64,000 nucleotides of DNA from DASUZB01 sp035535495 (GTDB taxonomy: Bacteria; Actinomycetota; CALGFH01): positions 8,747 through 72,746 of the forward strand of contig DATLQA010000029.1 of the NCBI GenBank assembly GCA_035535495.1, in the 5' to 3' direction. The notes under the pieces were generated by a model. That model worked only from the letters and a program-made list of their open reading frames with translations, was not told the origin of the DNA and ran no database searches. Below, one piece after another: positions 53,801 to 60,248 of the stretch (positions within the stretch are counted from its first letter, which is position 1; the number at the start of each line of letters is the position of its first letter). Position numbers and translations under genes: made by a program.

Positions 53801-53841
53801 AGCACGACGACGTCCGGGATCGGGCGAAGGAGGACGATCGC

Positions 53842-54978
53842 ATGGTGGCGGCGCCGCAGAACTACCTGGCCGTGATCAAAGTGGTCGGGATCGGGGGCGG
53901 CGGCGTCAACGCCGTCAACCGCATGATCGAGGCGGGGCTCAAGGGCGTCGAGTTCATCGCCGTGAACACCGACGCCCAGGCGCTGCTCGCGTCCGACGCC
54001 GACGTCAAGCTGGACGTCGGCCGGGAGCTCACCCGCGGGCTCGGCGCCGGCTCCAATCCCGAGGTCGGCAGGCAGGCCGCCGAAGACCACGCCGACGAGC
54101 TGGAAGAGGTGCTCAAGGGCGCCGACATGGTGTTCGTCACCGCCGGCGAGGGCGGCGGCACCGGCACCGGCGGCGCCCCGGTGGTGGCCCGCATCGCCAA
54201 GGCCCAGGGTGCGCTCACCATCGGGGTGGTCACGCGGCCGTTCGCGTTCGAGGGCCGGCGCCGCTCCGCCCAGGCCGACAAGGGCATCGAGGCACTCAAG
54301 GCCGAGGTCGACACGCTGATCATCATCCCCAACGACCGCCTGCTGCAGGTCGCCGAGCGCACCACCTCCATGCTGGACGCCTTCAAGCTCGCCGACCAGG
54401 TGCTGCTGCAGGGCGTCCAGGGGATCACCGACCTGATCACCATCCCCGGCCTGATCAACCTGGACTTCGCCGACGTGCGCGCGACCATGCGCGAGGCCGG
54501 CACCGCCCTGATGGGCATCGGCCAGGCGCGCGGCGAGGACCGCGCCGTGGTCGCGGCCCAGGAGGCCATCTCCTCGCCGCTGCTCGAGGCGTCCGTGGAC
54601 GGCGCCAGGGGCGTGCTGCTCAACATCTCCGGTGGCTCGGACCTGGGGCTGTTCGAGGTCAACGAGGCCGCCGAGGTGATCGCGTCGGCGGCCCACCCGG
54701 ACGCCAACATCATCTTCGGCGCGGTGATCGTCGACGCCCTCGGCGACGAGGTCCGGGTCACCGTGATCGCGGCCGGCTTCGACCGCACCGAACCGGGCGA
54801 GGAGACCGGCACGCCGCCAACCGTCCGGGCCAGGGACGCTGAGAACGGCTGGCTCGGCGGCCCCCGCCGCACCGAGGACCACCGGCCCCATGAACCCGCC
54901 GAGCAACCAGAGCCCGAGCCCCAGGTGATCCGCCGCGGTGACGACGACCTCGACATCCCGTCGTTTCTCAAGCGCTGA
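53842..54978 (+). CDS. ftsZ: Cell-division GTPase FtsZ
   Basis: 378 residues from the ATG at 53842 with AAGGAGGA seven bases upstream. Tubulin-like GTPase: signature GEGGGTGTGGAP (about 103-114), N-terminal GIGGGGVNAVNRM, T7-loop region with NLDFADVR (about 209). After a disordered linker (about 318-365) the C-terminal peptide DDDLDIPSFLKR is intact, the docking site for SepF and other membrane tethers. With no FtsA in the cluster, SepF (3 kb downstream) is the likely anchor. Confidence 0.98.
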   Translation: MVAAPQNYLAVIKVVGIGGGGVNAVNRMIEAGLKGVEFIAVNTDAQALLASDADVKLDVGRELTRGLGAGSNPEVGRQAAEDHADELEEVLKGADMVFVTAGEGGGTGTGGAPVVARIAKAQGALTIGVVTRPFAFEGRRRSAQADKGIEALKAEVDTLIIIPNDRLLQVAERTTSMLDAFKLADQVLLQGVQGITDLITIPGLINLDFADVRATMREAGTALMGIGQARGEDRAVVAAQEAISSPLLEASVDGARGVLLNISGGSDLGLFEVNEAAEVIASAAHPDANIIFGAVIVDALGDEVRVTVIAAGFDRTEPGEETGTPPTVRARDAENGWLGGPRRTEDHRPHEPAEQPEPEPQVIRRGDDDLDIPSFLKR

Positions 54979-55849
54979 CGGCGACCCGCCCAGCGGCCTG
55001 ACCTGGCGGCCCGCGCCACCGGGGCAGGCCGGCGCGGACCCTGCCGGGTCGGCGCCGGCGTGGCCGCCCGTGCTGGTCGCCGAGGGCCTCCTCGCCAGCG
55101 GGGTGGTGGCGGCCTTCCCCGGCCGCGCCGGCGGGCAGAGCCAGCCCCCGTTCGACACCTGCAACCTCGGCCTGCGCGTCGGCGACGACCTGCGGACGGC
55201 GCTCGCCAACCGGCGCCGGGTGGCGACCGTGCTCGGCCTGGCCGGGCTGCCGTGGGTGACCATCCGCCAGGTCCACGGCAGCACCGTCGTCCGGGTCGAG
55301 CGGGCCGAGCTGGCCGGCGGCCCGCCGGAGGCGAAGCCCCCGCTCGCCGAGGCGGACGCGCTGGTCACCGGCGACGAGGGCGTCGTCCTGGTGGTGCTGG
55401 TGGCCGACTGCGTGCCGGTGCTGCTGGCCGACCCGGAACGGCGCGTCGCCGCCGCCGTCCACGCCGGCTGGCGGGGCCTTGCGGCCGGCGTGGTCGAGGC
55501 CGCGGTCGCGGCGCTCGCCGCCGCCGGCGGCCGGCCCGGCGCGGCCACCGCGCTGGTCGGACCCGCCGCCGGCGCCTGCTGCTACGAGGTGGGGGAAGAC
55601 GTCCGCGAGCGGGTCGCCGAGCGCTATCCCGCGGCCGCCGCCACCACCAGGGCCGGGCGGCCCTCCCTCGACCTCGCCGCCGGGGTCGTCGAGGCGCTCG
55701 GGCGGGCCGGCCTGGCCGCGCCGCGGGTGGCGGGGGAGTGCACCATCCACCAGCCCGAGCGCCATTTCTCCTACCGCCGCGACGGGACCACCGGCCGCCA
55801 GGCCGGCATCGTCGCTCTCGTGCCTGGGCTCGGCGCCGGACAGCCATGA
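54938..55849 (+). CDS. pgeF: PgeF/YfiH-family (laccase-domain) purine nucleosidase-type protein
   Basis: Up to 303 residues. The GTG at 54938 overlaps ftsZ by 41 bp; family homology begins around a GTG at 55070, so the true start may lie between. Metal/active-site marks: FDTCNLGLRVGDD, VHGSTVV, ADCVPVLL, HAGWRGLAAGV and the CCYEVGED segment. The family (CNF1/YfiH, DUF152) includes purine nucleoside phosphorylase/adenosine deaminase-like enzymes and PgeF, which edits mis-incorporated L-Ser in peptidoglycan precursors. Its place after ftsZ is conserved in actinobacteria. Coupled to yggS. Confidence 0.88.
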   Translation: MTTTSTSRRFSSADGDPPSGLTWRPAPPGQAGADPAGSAPAWPPVLVAEGLLASGVVAAFPGRAGGQSQPPFDTCNLGLRVGDDLRTALANRRRVATVLGLAGLPWVTIRQVHGSTVVRVERAELAGGPPEAKPPLAEADALVTGDEGVVLVVLVADCVPVLLADPERRVAAAVHAGWRGLAAGVVEAAVAALAAAGGRPGAATALVGPAAGACCYEVGEDVRERVAERYPAAAATTRAGRPSLDLAAGVVEALGRAGLAAPRVAGECTIHQPERHFSYRRDGTTGRQAGIVALVPGLGAGQP

Positions 55850-56571
55850 GCGCCTCCGCCGCTCCGCCGCCCGGCCCACGGGTGGACGCGGCCGCGGTGG
55901 CGGAGCGGGTGACGGAGGTGCGGCGGCGCATCGCCGCGGCGGCCGAGCGCGCCGGGCGCGACCCCGCCGCCGTGACCCTGGTCGCGGTGGCCAAGCTCCA
56001 CCCGGTCGCCGCGATCCGGGCCGCCCTTGACGCCGGCGTCACCGACATCGGCGAGAACTACGCCCAGGAGCTCCAGGCCAAGGCATCGGCCCTCGAGGAG
56101 ACCGGGGTGCGCTGGCACTTCGTCGGCCGCCTGCAGCGCAACAAGGCCGGGATCGTGGTGGCGGCCAGGGCGCTGGTCCACTCGCTGACCTCCCTGCCCG
56201 CCGCCCGCGCCCTCGGCGGCCGCGCCCACGGCGCCGGCGCGGTGGTCCGCGCGCTGGTCCAGGTCGAACTGGACCAGCGGCCGGCGGCTCACGGGGTGCG
56301 CCCGGAGGACCTGGACGGGTTCGTCGCCGCTGCCCGCGCCGTCCAAGGCCTCGACCTGGCCGGGCTGATGGTGATGCCGGCCGGGGCGGCCGACCCGGAA
56401 GCGGTACGGCCGGTGTTCCGCCGCGCCGCCACGCTCGCCGGCGACCTCGGTCTCGGCGAGCTCTCCATGGGCATGACGGCCGACCTGGAAGTGGCCGTCG
56501 AGGAGGGGGCGACCCTGGTCAGAGTCGGGACCGCCATCTTCGGGCCGCGCCCGGATGACGGCGGAGGGTGA
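55846..56571 (+). CDS. YggS-family PLP-binding protein (PLP homeostasis)
   Basis: 241 residues. Fold-type III PLP protein: Lys50 in VAVAKLHP binds pyridoxal phosphate; GENYAQEL, WHFVGRLQRNK, and the phosphate-binding SMGMTADLEVAVEEG near the C-terminus complete the family marks. YggS (PLPBP) has no known catalytic reaction and maintains PLP and amino-acid balance. ATGA overlap with pgeF. A 237-bp gap follows in which the sepF promoter may lie. Confidence 0.94.
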   Translation: MSASAAPPPGPRVDAAAVAERVTEVRRRIAAAAERAGRDPAAVTLVAVAKLHPVAAIRAALDAGVTDIGENYAQELQAKASALEETGVRWHFVGRLQRNKAGIVVAARALVHSLTSLPAARALGGRAHGAGAVVRALVQVELDQRPAAHGVRPEDLDGFVAAARAVQGLDLAGLMVMPAGAADPEAVRPVFRRAATLAGDLGLGELSMGMTADLEVAVEEGATLVRVGTAIFGPRPDDGGG

Positions 56572-56752
56572 CGGGTAGGAGAAAGGGGTGAGCGCGCAGA
56601 GACCGGGGTGATCGGGCGGGAACTTGCCATGCCCGGGGCGGATCCATGGTTTGCTGGAGCGCCAGCCGGGCAGGGCCGGAGCCGGCGGGTACGCTGTGGA
56701 GCCGCCCGGCGGGCAGCCTGGCCGGGCCAGGAGCTGGCCGGGCTCGCCGCGG

Positions 56753-56782
56753 TTCGGACCGGCGCCGTCGGCGACGTAGGAT
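56753..56782 (+). promoter_or_regulatory. Candidate sepF promoter
   Basis: TTCGGA (56753-56758), 18 bp, TAGGAT (56777-56782), 26 bp before the ATG. Weak -35. The remaining gap (56572-56752) has no clear gene. Confidence 0.4.
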
Positions 56783-56808
56783 GCTAGAGCGAGGGGGAGG
56801 TGAGGTGC

Positions 56809-57303
56809 ATGGCCGGGGCGTTCAGGAAGAGCCTGGTGTGGCTGGGCCTGGTGGAGCCCGACGACGAGGAGGAACTGACCGACATGGTCGAGCCGACGAC
56901 GCGGACGCCCCACGGCTCGGCATCGCTGCGCCGCGTGCGCGAGGACCCGGCGGAGGCGCGAAGGCGCGACTCCCGCCTGGACGAGCCACCCGAGGCGGTG
57001 ATCCGGCCAATTCCCACCGCCGCCGCCGGCAAGGTGCACATTATCGAGCCCGCGGGGTTCAATGACGCCGAGGAGATCGGAGAAAAGTTCAAGGCGGACA
57101 TCCCAGTAATTGTGAATCTACAGGCCATGGAGGCAGATACAGCCAAACGATTGATCGATTTCGCCGCCGGCCTCACCTTCGGACTCGACGGCCGCATCCA
57201 GCGCGTGGCGGACAAGGTCTTCCTGCTCACGCCTGCCAACGTCGACGTGTCCGCGGAAGAGCGTCGCCGCCTGCAGGAACGTGGCTTCTTCAACCAGGCT
57301 TGA
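56809..57303 (+). CDS. sepF: Cell-division protein SepF
   Basis: 164 residues from the ATG at 56809 with GGGGGAGG eight bases upstream (a GTG at 56800 is in frame but inferior). N-terminal membrane-binding amphipathic helix (AGAFRKSLVWLGLV), an acidic/charged linker (about 18-70) and the SepF core: KVHIIEP, FNDAEEIGEKFK, IPVIVNLQAM, RLIDFAAGLTFGLDGRIQRV, VFLLTPANV. It binds the FtsZ tail and membranes and replaces FtsA. Codon use is slightly less GC-rich (AAT, ATT) in 57040-57160 than in its neighbours. Confidence 0.97.
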   Translation: MAGAFRKSLVWLGLVEPDDEEELTDMVEPTTRTPHGSASLRRVREDPAEARRRDSRLDEPPEAVIRPIPTAAAGKVHIIEPAGFNDAEEIGEKFKADIPVIVNLQAMEADTAKRLIDFAAGLTFGLDGRIQRVADKVFLLTPANVDVSAEERRRLQERGFFNQA

Positions 57304-57333
57304 CCCTCACCGTCCGGGGTTCCCATCATTCCT

Positions 57334-57606
57334 GTGCTGCTGACAATCATCTCGCTGCTGCTGACGCTGTACTGGCTTGTCCTCCTCGGCCGGATCGTGT
57401 TCGATTTCATCATCGGGCTCACCGGCGGGCGGGGGCTCCAGGGTATGGCGATCCTGTACGGAATCCTGTATGACCTGACCGAACCTGTCCTCCGACCGAT
57501 CCGGCGACTTCTTCCCCCGCTGCGAGTCGGTGCAGTCGCCCTCGACCTGTCCCCTCTGCTTGTCTTCGTACTGATCGCCTTGCTGCAACGGGTGGTGAGT
57601 AGGTAG
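57334..57606 (+). CDS. YggT-family membrane protein
   Basis: 90 residues, two membrane helices (about 3-27 and 68-88) with the conserved loop EPVLRPIRRLLPPLRVGAV, then DLSPLLVF. Family role is unclear (osmotic or polar growth links have been proposed). GTG start with a weak ribosome-binding site, 30 bp after sepF and 72 bp before divIVA, matching the conserved actinobacterial order. Confidence 0.92.
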   Translation: MLLTIISLLLTLYWLVLLGRIVFDFIIGLTGGRGLQGMAILYGILYDLTEPVLRPIRRLLPPLRVGAVALDLSPLLVFVLIALLQRVVSR

Positions 57607-57642
57607 CGGTAGGCCGATGACGACGATCGAGCGGTGCTCGGT

Positions 57643-57648
57643 TAGAAT
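57643..57648 (+). promoter_or_regulatory. Candidate -10 for divIVA
   Basis: TAGAAT, 30 bp before the ATG; the -35 is weak. Confidence 0.4.
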
Positions 57649-57678
57649 GACCGATCACCTGCAGGTAAGGAGCAACAG

Positions 57679-58632
57679 ATGCCGCCACTGACGCCGCTGG
57701 ACATCCAACATAAGGAGTTCACCAAAGCCATGCGTGGCTACGCCATGCATGAGGTGGACACCTTCCTGGACCAGGTGACCGAGGAGTTCACCCGGCTTCA
57801 GGACGAGGTCACCAGGCTGCGGGAGCAGTCGGCCCCTGGCCAGCAGGGTGGCGTGCCGGCGCAGGCGGCGGCCCCGCCACCCCCACCGGCCGCGGCGCCC
57901 GCTCCACAGCAGGCCGCGGCGCCGCCCAGCGATCCGCGTGCCGGTGAGGAGGCGATCGCCCGCGCGCTGGTGATGGCGCAGCGCATGGCCGACCAGACGG
58001 TCGAGGAGGCCAAGGTCAAGGCCAAGGCGATGGTCAGCGAGGCCGAGGCCCGTGCCAAGACCGTCACCGAGCAGTCCCAGATCCGCGCCCGCGAGGTCAC
58101 CGAGGCCGCTCAGATGCGCGCCCGCGAGGTCACGGAGTCGGCGCAGCTGCGTGCCCGCGAGGTCACCGAGACGGCGCAGGCCAGGGCGCGCGAGCTCACC
58201 GAGGGCCTGGAGACCCGCTACAAGGAGCGCATCCAGTCCGCCGAGGCGCGCGCGCGCGTCGCGGAGGAGCAGGCCCGCATGCAGATCGCCCCGGCCACCG
58301 AGCAGGGGGCGCGGCGCCGCCAGGAGCTGGAGAGCTCCATCGAGGCGCTGCGTGCCTTCGAGCGTGACTACCGCGCCCGGCTCCGCGGCTTCGTCGAGGG
58401 CCAGCTCAAGGCGTTGGAGGACGCGGCACCGGCCGGTCCGGTCGCGCCGCCGAACCCGCCGCCGGGCATGACCGGGAACAACTCCCGCCCGCTTCCTGGT
58501 AGCGAGGACCTGCCGGCCCTGCCGACCGGCGCCCGCCAGGTCAACAACTCCTACCCGCTGCGCGAAGGCGCCGGCGACCAGCTCGGCCACAACGGCCGCG
58601 ACCGGGTCGAGCGGCTCCGCCACGACGACTGA
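57679..58632 (+). CDS. divIVA: DivIVA/Wag31-type polar scaffold protein
   Basis: 317 residues, AAGGAG six bases upstream. The N-terminal membrane-binding domain LTPLDIQHKEFTKAMRGY and HEVDTFLDQVTEEF (about 4-45) is canonical. A Pro/Ala-rich linker (52-84) separates it from a long coiled coil (about 85-250). Inside the coil an 11-residue unit (TExxQxRAREV) is repeated four times (residues ~129-172), encoded by 33-bp tandem repeats. The C-terminal ~65 residues are Gly/Asn/Pro-rich. It organises tip growth and septum placement in actinobacteria. Confidence 0.95.
   Translation: MPPLTPLDIQHKEFTKAMRGYAMHEVDTFLDQVTEEFTRLQDEVTRLREQSAPGQQGGVPAQAAAPPPPPAAAPAPQQAAAPPSDPRAGEEAIARALVMAQRMADQTVEEAKVKAKAMVSEAEARAKTVTEQSQIRAREVTEAAQMRAREVTESAQLRAREVTETAQARARELTEGLETRYKERIQSAEARARVAEEQARMQIAPATEQGARRRQELESSIEALRAFERDYRARLRGFVEGQLKALEDAAPAGPVAPPNPPPGMTGNNSRPLPGSEDLPALPTGARQVNNSYPLREGAGDQLGHNGRDRVERLRHDD
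58063..58194 (+). repeat. Four 33-bp tandem repeats within divIVA
   Basis: Units at 58063-58095, 58096-58128, 58129-58161 and 58162-58194, each GTCACSGAG.. to ..GCSCGCGAG, encoding the 11-residue hendecad unit. A fifth partial unit starts at 58195. Confidence 0.85.
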
Positions 58633-58674
58633 CTGACCCGGAGCTTGGCGCGCCACGCCACGCGGTGACCGGCG

Positions 58675-59121
58675 CTACCGTGCCGCTGCGCGCATGCGGG
58701 CCGGACGGTCGGCCCGCATGACCACGAAGCGCAGGGCCTGCCAGGACTCGTCGATCGCGCACGACTTGTTGTCCACCAGCCCGGCCTCGAGGCCGACCTG
58801 CTGCACGCCGGCGAAGTCCAGGTCGGTGGCCATCCCGGAGCGCTGCTTCGGCCATGCCACCCAGAGCCCGCCGTCGGGCACCATGGCGCGTTCCGCCGCG
58901 CCGAAGCGCGCGACCAGCCGGGAGCGCTCCGTCACGAACAGCACGATCACGTCGAGCGCGCCCCGCGCCTGCCGGCGCACCTCGACGCCGTCGGGCAGAG
59001 CGCCGAGGCGCTCCGAGAACACCTCCGGCGCATCCAGGAACGCCACCACCGCGCCCGCCCCGATGCCGAGCTTGCGGTGGAGCGGCGTCCCCGAGTAGTC
59101 CCGCTCAGCTCGCGCCGGCAC
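58675..59121 (-). CDS. DUF3052 protein
   Basis: 148 residues. Begins with DYSGTPLHRKLGIGAGAVVAF and has VIVLFVTER and GGLWVAWPKQRSG, the DUF3052 pattern found mainly in actinobacteria; function unknown. Its start overlaps the end of the MarR gene by 17 bp, so the pair is one operon. The 3' end of the coding region forms a perfect hairpin, so coding and termination overlap. Confidence 0.85.
   Translation of the reverse strand: MPARAERDYSGTPLHRKLGIGAGAVVAFLDAPEVFSERLGALPDGVEVRRQARGALDVIVLFVTERSRLVARFGAAERAMVPDGGLWVAWPKQRSGMATDLDFAGVQQVGLEAGLVDNKSCAIDESWQALRFVVMRADRPARMRAAAR
58693..58720. terminator. Hairpin inside the end of the DUF3052 gene
   Basis: CATGCGGGCCG (58693-58703) / CGGCCCGCATG (58710-58720), loop of six, 60 bp after the divIVA stop. 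A bidirectional terminator for divIVA and, on the other strand, placed before the DUF3052 stop. Confidence 0.55.
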
Positions 59122-59548
59122 CCGAGCCTCCAGCCTCGCCGGGGAGCCGCTCGCTCACCGCGGCGAGTTCCTCCAGCCCGGCCAGCAATGCCTCCCTGGT
59201 CGCGTCGGGGAGCGCCGCCAGGGCGTGGGCGAGCCGGTCGGGCGCCAGCATGGTGTCGGCCGCGAGCGTGTCCTGGCCCTTCTCGGTCAACGCGATGCGC
59301 AGCCGCCGCTCGTCGGTCTGGTCCCGCGCGCGGGACAGCAGACCCTTGCCGGCCAGGGCCTTGACCAGGACCGAGGTGGTGCTCTTGGGCAGGCCCAGGT
59401 GTCCGGCCAGGCCGGTCAGCGAGATGGCGCCGTCCATCGGCACCTGGCGGAGGACCTGGAAGGCGTGGCCGCCCAGCCCGGGCTCGGCCGGGCGGTGCAG
59501 GACCCGCCAGATGCGCCGGTAGGCCATCTCGAACCGGTCAGCGTCCAT
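59105..59548 (-). CDS. MarR-family regulator
   Basis: 147 residues from the ATG at 59548. Winged helix: FQVLRQVPMDGAISLTGLA, HLGLPKSTTSVLVKALAGKG (recognition helix) and the wing RARDQTDERRLRIALTEKG, about residues 30-95. Likely controls its own operon with the DUF3052 gene. A longer in-frame extension upstream crosses two copies of a 36-bp repeat and is not considered part of the gene. Confidence 0.87.
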   Translation of the reverse strand: MDADRFEMAYRRIWRVLHRPAEPGLGGHAFQVLRQVPMDGAISLTGLAGHLGLPKSTTSVLVKALAGKGLLSRARDQTDERRLRIALTEKGQDTLAADTMLAPDRLAHALAALPDATREALLAGLEELAAVSERLPGEAGGSGAGAS

Positions 59549-59617
59549 AATCGTTCGAGCCTTGGTTGGTTCGGCCGCGTTGGAGTATCCACGTTCGCAC
59601 AGCCTGCATTTGGCGAT

Positions 59618-59737
59618 GACTGCCCCGCAGGCAGGTCCGGACGAACGGTTCCGGTGGCGCTCGCTCGGTTGGCTCGCGTGGCGCCGCGGGTCGCGTGCGG
59701 CGACTGCCCCGCAGGCAGGTCCGGACGAACGGTTCCG
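59618..59737. repeat. Two copies of a 36-bp direct repeat
   Basis: Copies at 59618-59653 and 59702-59737 are identical over 36 bases, 48 bases apart, starting GACTGCCCCGCAGGCAG and ending GAACGGTTCCG. Each has a small internal stem (CTGCC/GGCAG). They lie between the MarR gene and the HExxH gene. No third copy was found nearby. Confidence 0.8.
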
Positions 59738-59739
59738 CA

Positions 59740-60216
59740 TCACGTCGTTCCCCGGAGGTCACCCGCGGACGGCGGGGCCTCCTCCGACCGGGCGGGCCCA
59801 CCGCGAGCCAGCCGGGCCAGGGCCTCGACGGCACGGCGTTCGGCCTGGTGCTCGAACGGGTTGCGGCGGTACCCGGTCAGGCTGGTCAGCAGGTACACGG
59901 GATAGAACAGCGGGCCCCAGCGCTCGTGCTGGGTGACGTGGCCGAGCTCGTGCGCCAGGATGTGGTCGTCCACCGGCTCGGTGGTCACGATCACGTGGCC
60001 GAGGGTGATCGCCTTGAAGCCCCGGACCCGCAGCACCCAGGCCAGCCCGGTGCGGCCGCCCTCGACCAGCAGCACGCCTCGCCACCGGACCGGCCGGGTC
60101 CAGGCCGAGAGCGCCCCGACCAACCCCACCAGGCTGTTCAGGGAGGCCCAGGCATAGCCCCACCGGGGCCGCGCGTGCGGCAGGACCGCCCCGAGCCCGT
60201 CCTCACGTCGGTGCAT
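59740..60216 (-). CDS. Putative HExxH metalloprotease-like protein
   Basis: 158 residues from the ATG at 60216 (GAGGG four bases upstream). The zinc motif is HELGH (about residue 92-96) with QHERWG next and a further downstream Glu in FEHQAERRA as the likely third ligand, as in gluzincin-type (M48/DUF4157-like) proteins. The N-terminal part is hydrophobic and could be a short membrane or packing segment. 32 bp downstream of ileS, likely cotranscribed. The substrate is unknown. Confidence 0.7.
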   Translation of the reverse strand: MHRREDGLGAVLPHARPRWGYAWASLNSLVGLVGALSAWTRPVRWRGVLLVEGGRTGLAWVLRVRGFKAITLGHVIVTTEPVDDHILAHELGHVTQHERWGPLFYPVYLLTSLTGYRRNPFEHQAERRAVEALARLARGGPARSEEAPPSAGDLRGTT

Positions 60217-60248
60217 CACCCTCGCCCGCCCTTCTCCCGTCCGGCCCG

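Noticed and set aside
53592..53841. A short or degenerate ftsA between ftsQ and ftsZ
   Set aside because: The gap is only 250 bp and contains promoter, palindrome and repeat, with no actin-fold motif.
59618..59737. CRISPR array
   Set aside because: Only two repeats, no third at the expected period on either side and no cas gene in the window.
59549..59743. N-terminal extension of the MarR protein to 59743
   Set aside because: The extra 65 residues come from the 36-bp repeats and have no conserved look; the MarR fold starts at the ATG at 59548.
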